Assembly (NCBI GenBank): GCA_003532715.1
Contig: DOEZ01000502.1
Coordinates: 1-6,763 of the forward strand
DNA from: Planctomycetaceae bacterium
Lineage (GTDB): Bacteria > Planctomycetota > Planctomycetia > Pirellulales > Thermoguttaceae
Direction: 5' to 3'
Length of the DNA stretch: 6,763 nucleotides
The notes below the pieces were generated by a model. That model was given only the letters and a program-made list of their open reading frames with translations, ran no database searches and had not been told where the DNA came from. Positions 1 to 3,856 of the stretch are shown here, one piece after another (the stretch's first letter is position 1; every line of letters starts with the position of its first letter). Position numbers and translations under genes: made by a program.

Positions 1-14
1 AAGGACGGTTGCTT

Positions 15-36
15 GGTGCGTCACGTCGGATCCGAC
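15..36. repeat. Truncated copy of the GGTGCGTC palindrome repeat
   Basis: The segment begins GGTGCGTCACG like the 18-base palindromes at 649, 3126, 3191 and 3801, but lacks the right arm. Instead it runs into a different perfect 12-base palindrome, GTCGGATCCGAC (25-36). It is preceded by AAGGACGG, which matches the tail of the B repeat at 634-641, so the window probably opens inside another copy of the composite module. Confidence 0.5.
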
Positions 37-181
37 TCCGTGGGGAAGAATTGTCGTCGAATTCTGCAACAATACTCTTCACTGTTTTTGGGGACTTACG
101 GCGTTTGCGAGGAATGTAAACGGTTGTTTTTAATCGGTTTGTGAGAAGTGTTGTTCTCGTAAGCCAGAGTTTTTCTGTTAG

Positions 182-201
182 GGGGTTTGTTGCAAAACCC
201 C
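182..201. repeat. Small GC-stem hairpin
   Basis: GGGGTTT (182-188) pairs with AAACCCC (195-201) around a six-base loop. There is no run of T after the stem on the plus strand, so I do not call it an intrinsic terminator. It could be the 3' end of a transcript entering from outside the window, but nothing shows this. Confidence 0.4.
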
Positions 202-231
202 GGGCTGTTGAGGGGGTGGAGGAGAGGGATT

Positions 232-259
232 TTTGAGATTTGGGATTTGAGATTTGGGG
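232..259 (+). repeat. Heptamer tandem array, TTTGAGA/TTTGGGA type
   Basis: Four consecutive seven-base units, TTTGAGA, TTTGGGA, TTTGAGA and TTTGGGG, fill the interval without gaps. This resembles the short tandemly repeated heptamers described in cyanobacterial genomes, though in a presumed planctomycete. It is the first of three arrays with seven-base period but unrelated sequence in this window. Confidence 0.75.
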
Positions 260-382
260 AGTCACGGGTGGAGTAGGTTCTTGGTTGTCGAGAGGTGGTC
301 TGGGTTTTGGCGACGGGATTGCGTCGAGTGATGTCATACCATGCGGGGCAGCTTGGTTTCTAGTCCAAGAAATGGCCGGATT

Positions 383-419
383 GGGGACGGGCGGCGAGGG
401 GCGAGGGGTGGGGGGTGGG
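383..419 (+). repeat. G-rich heptamer array with G-quadruplex potential
   Basis: Runs of three to six G are separated by very short loops. The densest part (398-419) has GGGG, GGGG, GGGGGG and GGG tracts with loops CGA, T and T, which fits the usual G-quadruplex pattern. Read from 391, the same bases split into heptamers GCGGCGA, GGGGCGA, GGGGTGG and GGGGTGG, so it may also be a degenerate heptamer array. No gene start lies near enough to give it a clear regulatory role. Confidence 0.6.
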
Positions 420-462
420 ACTGACGTGGAGTCGTGGAGAGGAAGTAGGGGATGTCGGCGCT

Positions 463-555
463 AGCTTGCACGTTGCCTGCCGTTCGACCTTCTTCGCGGG
501 GTGGCATGGACGGCTTGCCCGTCCTTGCGTTTGGGCGGATCGGTGTCCAGAGGCC
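463..555. repeat. Interspersed repeat C, copy 1
   Basis: This 93-base segment aligns without gaps to 3612-3704 at a constant offset of 3149 bases. The middle 34 bases (505-538) are identical to 3654-3687; the left flank differs at about a quarter of positions. Both copies end with TCCAGAGGCC and are followed by a B hairpin and then an A palindrome. It has no coding signature. Confidence 0.8.
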
Positions 556-575
556 GATGTTCTTTATGTTTGTGG

Positions 576-637
576 CTTTGTGCCTCTGTGTGAGATCTGA
601 GAACGAGAGACTCTCACAAAGACACGGAGGCACAAAG
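576..637. repeat. Interspersed repeat B, copy 1 (long hairpin)
   Basis: The left arm (576-595, starting CTTTGTGCCTC) pairs with the right arm (612-637, ending GAGGCACAAAG). The pairing has one internal mismatch and a five-base bulge, leaving a loop of about 16 bases. Related hairpins lie at 3214-3282 and 3715-3790. Frames read through this repeat give cysteine- and arginine-rich peptides that should not be taken as proteins. Confidence 0.75.
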
Positions 638-648
638 GACGGAGGCCT

Positions 649-666
649 GGTGCGTCACGACGCACC
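649..666. repeat. Palindromic repeat A (GGTGCGTC-AC-GACGCACC)
   Basis: Two eight-base arms, GGTGCGTC and GACGCACC, are perfectly complementary around a two-base centre. An identical 18-mer occurs at 3801-3818, and near-identical ones at 3126-3143 and 3191-3208. It closes the C-B-A composite module that starts at 463. Confidence 0.85.
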
Positions 667-770
667 GAAACCCGAAAGGACACGCCGAACTCCATCGATC
701 GCGAAGCGGTCGCGGCTATTAGCCAAAGGTAAGCGAAGCATCGTTTTGCACAAGTACATTTTCCATGCAT

Positions 771-891
771 CGTCCCGGGACGCGCGAAGCGAGCATCCGT
801 TCGATCGTCCCTACGGGACGAAAGAACGTCTATTTCCTTTTCAACCCGGCGATGAATCGCCGGGCTACTTTCACACCGACCCTACGGGTCG
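771..891. repeat. Run of four small perfect hairpins or palindromes
   Basis: In order: CGTCCCGGGACG (771-782), a perfect 12-base palindrome. TCGTCCC with GGGACGA around TAC (805-821). CCCGGCGA with TCGCCGGG around TGAA (845-864). CGACCC with GGGTCG around TAC (877-891). Several palindromes in 120 bases with no gene suggests a cluster of REP-like elements, not a terminator; no T-tract follows them. Confidence 0.75.
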
Positions 892-925
892 AAGAAGGGC
901 AGACATGTGCATAACAACGAGAGAA

Positions 926-964
926 CAAGTTCAAGGATCAAGTTCAAGAAAGAACAAGTTCAAG
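926..964 (+). repeat. Triple CAAGTTCAAG repeat
   Basis: The ten-base word CAAGTTCAAG occurs at 926-935, 939-948 and 955-964. The 15-base word AGAACAAGTTCAAGG is repeated exactly at 922-936 and 951-965, a 29-base period. The function is unknown; it fits low-complexity interspersed repeat sequence. Confidence 0.7.
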
Positions 965-1006
965 GTACCCAGAAGTCTATCGCTCACTTCCGCCCGATAA
1001 TTGGAG

Positions 1007-1039
1007 TTATCTCCCTATTCTTCTCCCTTTTTCTTCTCC
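1007..1039. repeat. Pyrimidine tract of repeated TTCTTCTCC units
   Basis: TTATCTCC (1007-1014), TTCTTCTCC (1018-1026) and TTCTTCTCC (1031-1039) form a near-pure pyrimidine run on the plus strand. The last two are spaced 13 bases apart. On the minus strand it is a purine run 13 bases past the stop codon of the HNH gene. A weak hairpin (GGAG 1003-1006 with CTCC 1011-1014) borders it, but it does not look like a standard terminator. Confidence 0.5.
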
Positions 1040-1051
1040 ATTGCAGCACGG

Positions 1052-2044
1052 TTATAGATTGAATGATCCTGCACTGTCAATCGCCGCACAGTATCGCCAG
1101 AAACCATGGCCTTCTTCGATACCGTTGCGGATACGTATGCTCCGACCAGCGTTGTTCACCGAACAATTCGTGAAGTCAAGTAGCGTCAATCTGCCGTCTG
1201 CATCAACGCAGTTCTGTAGTGCCCACCGCTTTATACTGAATCCGACGGGGTCACCGCTTAAATACGCCTCACGCAGGTGTTCAGGAAGGCGGTCAATCCA
1301 GCTTGAGGGAATTTGGATTTCATCTCCCGAGAGGCAATCTCGGATTGACTCCGGTAAGGCTGCCTTGATTTCATCGACTTCTGCTTTCGCTCGCTTGGCC
1401 GCAGGACTGTTTTCAGCGCGTTCCTTGTCAGTCTGCAATATGCGGCTCAGGTCGTCCAATGTTAATCGTTGGAAAGACAAATCAAGGCCAATATCGCGTG
1501 GCGCGAACCAAACCTTGATGCGTGTGGCGCTTGCGGTACAAGACAAGTCATGAAGCGTCAAGGCATCGGACTGAAATGCGTTCTCAATCATACTGGCAAC
1601 GATGGCACCGTCAGGGAGTCTCAGCGTAAAGGACAGGAAGACCAGACCACTGGGACCACTCGTTAGACTGACGACCGGATCTCCAGAGATTCGGAGAACG
1701 GCGGAAGAGCCTCCGGAATAGCATCCACCGAGTCGAATCAACATTCCCATCTTCGCCCACGGGAAATTAGCCCTGACAGAGTCAGCGCTGTAGTCCCTTG
1801 TTTTGAGTGAACGAAGTTCATCCTTTGAGAAGCCGCCGGCATCGGCGAAATCATGGTGCTGGCGGCAAAGCGCAATCATGCCTTGTTGGTCATGATGTGG
1901 ACGAACGCCCCAAGGTGGGTCGAAATGGTGCCAAGTTAGAAACGGCTGCCTGCAACCATCAACTGGGCATCCATAGCCGACCTCTCGTCGCAGGTCTCGC
2001 TGTACGTTTTCAGGGGGTGTCCTTCGCATGATACAACAGGTCAT
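1052..2044 (-). CDS. HNH endonuclease family protein
   Basis: Predicted metal-dependent DNA endonuclease of the HNH superfamily, 330 residues from the longest start. The N-terminal third carries the signature: C26 and C31 (CPVDGC), the W-H39-H40-F-D-P-P-W segment, H50/H51, GMIALC with C60, and H63/H64. The Cys and His pairs fit a zinc-ribbon HNH fold. The rest (about 85-330) is a beta-rich region with RLGG, a D-x-x-G/M-x-x-N-F-type stretch (DGAIVASMIENAF) and RDIGLDLSFQRLT, which I recognise as a recurring companion of this HNH type but cannot assign a function; 215-245 looks helical and charged. The start is uncertain: neither Met1 (2042-2044) nor Met6 (2027-2029) has a good Shine-Dalgarno, and Met6 may be the real one. 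Two 60-base samples I counted held 31 and 32 G/C, against 43 and 34 in the thiamine gene, so it may have been acquired. It has no methylase or restriction partner nearby and lies alone between repeat-rich gaps. The endonuclease call is firm at family level; the target and role are unknown. Confidence 0.85.
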   Translation of the reverse strand: MTCCIMRRTPPENVQRDLRREVGYGCPVDGCRQPFLTWHHFDPPWGVRPHHDQQGMIALCRQHHDFADAGGFSKDELRSLKTRDYSADSVRANFPWAKMGMLIRLGGCYSGGSSAVLRISGDPVVSLTSGPSGLVFLSFTLRLPDGAIVASMIENAFQSDALTLHDLSCTASATRIKVWFAPRDIGLDLSFQRLTLDDLSRILQTDKERAENSPAAKRAKAEVDEIKAALPESIRDCLSGDEIQIPSSWIDRLPEHLREAYLSGDPVGFSIKRWALQNCVDADGRLTLLDFTNCSVNNAGRSIRIRNGIEEGHGFWRYCAAIDSAGSFNL

Positions 2045-2467
2045 CTACGCTCGAGTGCCGAACTTGTTTTTCTAAAGAAATCCCTTTTTCCGGGCAGCAG
2101 AGGGCCAGAGTACCGCCACCGTCGGATGTTGTCGAGCCATTGTGAGTGAGAAATCCACTTTCAAACGCGGCTGGATGGCACTGACGAATCAGCCCGCAAG
2201 ATAGTGTGCCACTAGTTCCGCCAGTGCCGTTCTTGGGGGTTCTCGGGAGTGTGCATCCTCTGCCGGCCCGGCTCGCGGAATTGCCCGACCCACTTCGATG
2301 TGATCCCCGTTCAATGGGATGATTCTCCCCTTCTACCCGCCACCCGGGCGAATGTCAACCCACTCCTCCATAGGCCCAAGCCGCTCGGCTGTCTATCGAG
2401 AATCGAAAGGGCGTCGTTCACCCGTGGCTTCCGTCAACCGCCAACACCCCAACCCTGAAGGGTCATT

Positions 2468-2585
2468 CCTCCGCGTCTCGGCGTCTCGGCGGTGAAAGCA
2501 ATTCCTGTCCACTGTCCACTATCCAGTGTCCACTAATCCCCTCAGCGGGTAGGGGTTTACCGCGGAGACGCGGAGACGCCGAGAC
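2468..2585. repeat. Long imperfect inverted repeat D enclosing a heptamer array
   Basis: The left arm (2468-2497), built from GCGTCTCGG units and ending GGTGAAA, pairs imperfectly with the right arm (2556-2585), which begins TTTACCGCGGAGACG. Each arm is about 30 bases and is itself a tandem of GAGACGC-type units. The loop of about 58 bases holds the TGTCCAC heptamers and a small CCCC/GGGG stem (2538-2555). A further half-copy of the arm lies at 3158-3184. Likely an interspersed repeat; it is too far from the dehydratase start to be part of its core promoter. Confidence 0.75.
2506..2533 (+). repeat. Heptamer tandem array, TGTCCAC type
   Basis: Four abutting seven-base units: TGTCCAC, TGTCCAC, TATCCAG and TGTCCAC. 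The array sits in the loop between the two arms of inverted repeat D. It shares its period but not its sequence with the arrays at 232-259 and 391-418. Confidence 0.8.
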
Positions 2586-2645
2586 AAGGCTCCTCGCGCG
2601 TCTGCCCCGCGCTTCAACTTGGAGGGCGATTGGCCGTGTTGGCCC

Positions 2646-2674
2646 TTGATTTGGGTGGGCGACGACCGAAGAAT
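2646..2674 (+). promoter_or_regulatory. Weak sigma70-like promoter candidate for the dehydratase gene
   Basis: TTGATT (2646-2651) and AAGAAT (2669-2674) are separated by 17 bases, and each matches the consensus hexamers at four of six positions. The leader would be about 55 bases, containing a small hairpin and the Shine-Dalgarno. Position and spacing are right but the match is modest. Confidence 0.3.
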
Positions 2675-2723
2675 TCGATGAACAGAGGCAGCCGCCTCGG
2701 GGACAACATGGAATGGGCAGAAT

Positions 2724-2730
2724 AGGAGGT
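2724..2730 (+). promoter_or_regulatory. Strong ribosome binding site AGGAGGT
   Basis: A near-perfect Shine-Dalgarno lies six bases before the ATG at 2737. It decides the start: the in-frame ATG at 2713 lies upstream of the site, so the extra eight residues it would add are rejected. Confidence 0.9.
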
Positions 2731-2736
2731 ATTGAA

Positions 2737-3099
2737 ATGACACTCCAAACGAGTTCTCAACTTGGCTTGAAGCATTGCACGGCGTGCGATGGCAATATGG
2801 AGCCGTTTTCACGTGCTCAGGCCCGCGAACAAATCGAGTCGCTCGCGGGATGGGAATTGGCCGACGACGGCCGTTCGATCGAGAAGCGCTGGGTAATGCT
2901 CGATTTCGTCGCCGCCGTCGGATTTCTTAATCAGGTCGGGCAACTGGCCGAGCAGCAGGGCCACCATCCCGACTTCCATCTCGAACGATATCGTCACGTG
3001 CGGATCGTCCTTTCGACCCACGCCGTGGGCGGCCTGTCGGAAAACGATTTCATCATGGCCGCCAAGATCGACCAACTGCCGGTGATTGTCAAAGTCTGA
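2737..3099 (+). CDS. phhB: Pterin-4a-carbinolamine dehydratase
   Basis: Dehydrates 4a-hydroxytetrahydropterin to quinonoid dihydropterin. This recycles tetrahydrobiopterin-type cofactor after aromatic amino acid hydroxylation; a small cytosolic enzyme. The 120-residue protein matches the usual size of about 100-120. The family hallmarks are visible: F24 and the 'L..W' entry (GWEL at 38-41), R51-W52 on the first strand, F57 of the first helix, the paired histidines of HHPD (76-79), and the STH-x-x-GGL segment (93-100) followed by D104 and A108. An N-terminal C-x-x-C (C14, C17) occurs in many bacterial members. The start at 2737 is chosen from the AGGAGGT box; the upstream ATG at 2713 is in frame but lies before the ribosome site. 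It stands alone, with no phenylalanine hydroxylase gene next to it, so the pterin-dependent partner must be elsewhere. Some bacterial members have been linked to molybdopterin metabolism instead. Family assignment is firm; the symbol follows the family. Confidence 0.93.
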   Translation: MTLQTSSQLGLKHCTACDGNMEPFSRAQAREQIESLAGWELADDGRSIEKRWVMLDFVAAVGFLNQVGQLAEQQGHHPDFHLERYRHVRIVLSTHAVGGLSENDFIMAAKIDQLPVIVKV

Positions 3100-3125
3100 G
3101 ATGGCTTACCGTTTTGTGGCGACTT

Positions 3126-3143
3126 GGTGCGTCGCGGCGCACC
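3126..3143. repeat. Palindromic repeat A, variant copy
   Basis: GGTGCGTC, GC, GGCGCACC: the same 18-base element as at 649 and 3801 with one arm change that leaves a T-G wobble in RNA. It starts 27 bases past the dehydratase stop codon and could form a transcript-end hairpin, but no T-tract follows. Confidence 0.75.
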
Positions 3144-3157
3144 CTACGACGCTTCGG

Positions 3158-3184
3158 TTTTCACCGCCGAGACGCGGAGACGAG
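3158..3184. repeat. Repeat D half-arm
   Basis: The segment reads TTTTCACCGCCGAGACG and continues with GCGGAGACGAG. It matches one arm of the inverted repeat at 2468-2585, without the second arm. It lies between two A palindromes. Confidence 0.65.
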
Positions 3185-3190
3185 CGAATT

Positions 3191-3208
3191 GGTGCGTCCC
3201 GACGCACC
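3191..3208. repeat. Palindromic repeat A, copy with CC centre
   Basis: GGTGCGTC and GACGCACC are perfect eight-base arms around CC. It lies 65 bases downstream of the copy at 3126 and just before a B hairpin, the reverse of the B-then-A order seen in the other two modules. Confidence 0.85.
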
Positions 3209-3213
3209 CTACG

Positions 3214-3282
3214 GTCTCCGTGCGAGATTCGCGTCCTCGGGTGAGGGACAAGTGCTCGCACAAAGGCACGGAGACACGAAGG
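3214..3282. repeat. Interspersed repeat B, copy 2
   Basis: The left arm GTCTCCGTGCGAG (3214-3226) pairs with the right arm at 3255-3275, with an eight-base bulge in the right arm. The inner segment from 3224 is almost identical to 3732-3752 in copy 3, differing at one of 21 bases. No C repeat precedes it and no A palindrome follows it. Confidence 0.7.
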
Positions 3283-3290
3283 TTGGTCAT

Positions 3291-3381
3291 CTTGACGCGT
3301 TTCGGCAATCTTGCCTTCCTCCAAGTCGCACTTCTCGACCTTCCCGGCCGAATCGAGAACGGCAAGATTCAACTTGGTCAA
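3291..3381 (-). other. Possible coding remnant
   Basis: Read on the minus strand from a TTG at 3379-3381, this islet gives TKLNLAVLDSAGKVEK and goes on through a Lys/Glu-rich stretch before running into repeat B. Its composition is ordinary for a protein start, unlike the arginine-rich nonsense from the surrounding repeats. It could be the 5' end of a gene cut off by repeat insertion. I cannot name a family; an 'L-x-V-x-D-x-x-GK' opening is too short to judge. There is no Shine-Dalgarno before it. Confidence 0.25.
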
Positions 3382-3396
3382 TAGGCTCTGATCACA

Positions 3397-3579
3397 AGCC
3401 TGAAAGGCTGCAACTCAATAGCCCAAGGCAACGCCTTGGGGACCGGCCATGTCCGATCCGACGACCGCCCTGAAAGGGCCGAACAGGTCCAATCTTGCCC
3501 TTTCAGGGCGGTCGTGTTCTTTTTGACGCTCACCCACCAGGGCGGTGCCCTGGGCTATGAAGTAATGGCCCTTCGGGCC
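3397..3579. repeat. Cluster of hairpins with three-base loops
   Basis: In order: AGCCT/AGGCT with loop GAA (3397-3409). CCCAAGGC/GCCTTGGG with loop AAC (3422-3440). A long 19-base-arm hairpin (3461-3515) whose arms each hold a smaller GCCCT/AGGGC hairpin. CCAGGGC/GCCCTGG with loop GGT (3537-3553). GGCCC/GGGCC with loop TTC (3567-3579). The repeated three-base loop, and the AATAGCCC and GGGCTATGA edges facing each other, suggest one compound folded element. There is no gene inside it. Confidence 0.8.
3461..3515 (+). terminator. Perfect 19-bp hairpin with following T-run, possible terminator
   Basis: The arms 3461-3479 and 3497-3515 are exactly complementary over 19 bases with a 17-base loop, followed by GTTCTTTTT (3516-3524). 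Stem plus T-run fits an intrinsic terminator on the plus strand. However, the only plus-strand gene upstream ends at 3099, and the hairpin belongs to a larger repeat cluster, so the shape may be incidental. Confidence 0.4.
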
Positions 3580-3611
3580 GGACGAAGGGTGTGCCCGTCG
3601 TCGTCGGAACC

Positions 3612-3704
3612 AGCTTGCGCGTTGCCTCCCGGTTAAGCATCTTCAAAGGGTGCCATGGACGGCTTGCCCGTCCTTGCGTTTGGGCGGCCCCGAATCCAGA
3701 GGCC
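3612..3704. repeat. Interspersed repeat C, copy 2
   Basis: Gap-free match to 463-555; see that copy for the alignment. Bases 3654-3687 are identical to 505-538. It starts the second C-B-A module, in the same orientation as the first. Confidence 0.8.
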
Positions 3705-3714
3705 ACATCCGTCC

Positions 3715-3790
3715 CCTTCGTGGCTTCGTACGAGATTCGCGTCCTTGGGTGAGCGACGAATACTCTCACAAAGGCACGGAGACACGAAGG
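3715..3790. repeat. Interspersed repeat B, copy 3
   Basis: The outer arms CCTTCGT (3715-3721) and ACGAAGG (3784-3790) are complementary. An inner stem pairs GAGATTCG-type sequence near 3732 with CGAATACTC near 3757, so the element can fold as a multi-branched structure. The right half from 3762 is almost identical to the right half of copy 2. Confidence 0.7.
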
Positions 3791-3800
3791 TTGGTTCCTC

Positions 3801-3818
3801 GGTGCGTCACGACGCACC
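3801..3818. repeat. Palindromic repeat A, identical to the copy at 649
   Basis: The same 18 bases as 649-666. It lies 38 bases past the stop codon of the minus-strand thiamine gene, so it could fold at the end of that transcript, though no T-run follows on that strand. Confidence 0.85.
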
Positions 3819-3856
3819 CTACCGGTTCCGAACCCTCGTTTGCCCGTGCGTTCTAC

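Larger units (their letters stand above)
1..1051. other. Gene-free, repeat-rich region
   Basis: I find no credible gene here. The open frames in 334-1000 run through repeat sequence on both strands and have no family resemblance. The first 230 bases are AT-richer and largely unassigned, with one small hairpin. Then come two heptamer arrays, a G-rich tract, a composite repeat module (463-666), a run of small perfect hairpins (771-891), a triple CAAGTTCAAG repeat and a pyrimidine tract just past the stop codon of the HNH gene. A weak promoter-like pair (TTGCGA at 105-110, TTTAAT at 129-134, 18-base spacer) leads to nothing I can identify. Confidence 0.7.
2045..2736. other. Intergenic region between HNH gene and carbinolamine dehydratase
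   Basis: No gene is supportable. About 2045-2460 contains no RNA gene or clear repeat that I can recognise; GGCACTG (2177-2183) and CAGTGCC (2222-2228) form a weak inverted pair. From 2468 to 2585 there is a large inverted repeat enclosing a heptamer array. The last 90 bases are the upstream region of the dehydratase gene, with a weak promoter candidate, a small hairpin (GAGGC 2685-2689 with GCCTC 2694-2698) and a strong Shine-Dalgarno. The region is upstream of both flanking genes, which diverge. Confidence 0.6.
3100..3856. other. Intergenic, hairpin-packed region
   Basis: No complete gene is supportable. The order is: palindrome A (3126), half-arm D (3158), palindrome A (3191), hairpin B (3214-3282), a 90-base islet that looks coding on the minus strand (3291-3381), a cluster of three-base-loop hairpins (3397-3579), then a full C-B-A module (3612-3818). 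It lies between the 3' ends of two converging genes (dehydratase on plus, thiamine fusion on minus), so some hairpins could end transcripts from either side. Confidence 0.75.

Noticed and set aside
105..134. Promoter-like pair TTGCGA / TTTAAT with 18-base spacing
   Set aside because: It leads into repeats with no gene or recognisable RNA downstream.
232..964. A CRISPR array among the repeats on the left side
   Set aside because: Units are seven to ten bases or are unequal hairpins; there are no regularly spaced repeats of 24-40 bases with unique spacers and no cas gene.
452..1000. A 182-codon plus-strand open frame, and overlapping minus-strand frames at 334-633 and 564-770
   Set aside because: They translate repeats C, B and A and the small hairpins. 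Similar peptides recur wherever these repeats occur, on either strand, with no family resemblance.
2045..2460. A possible structured RNA or tRNA in the gap
   Set aside because: I looked for a cloverleaf, the conserved tRNA T-loop, SRP and RNase P core sequences and saw none; the GGCACTG/CAGTGCC pair is too short and far apart.
2713..2736. Upstream start for the carbinolamine dehydratase
   Set aside because: It precedes the AGGAGGT box that serves the ATG at 2737 and adds eight residues with no family match.
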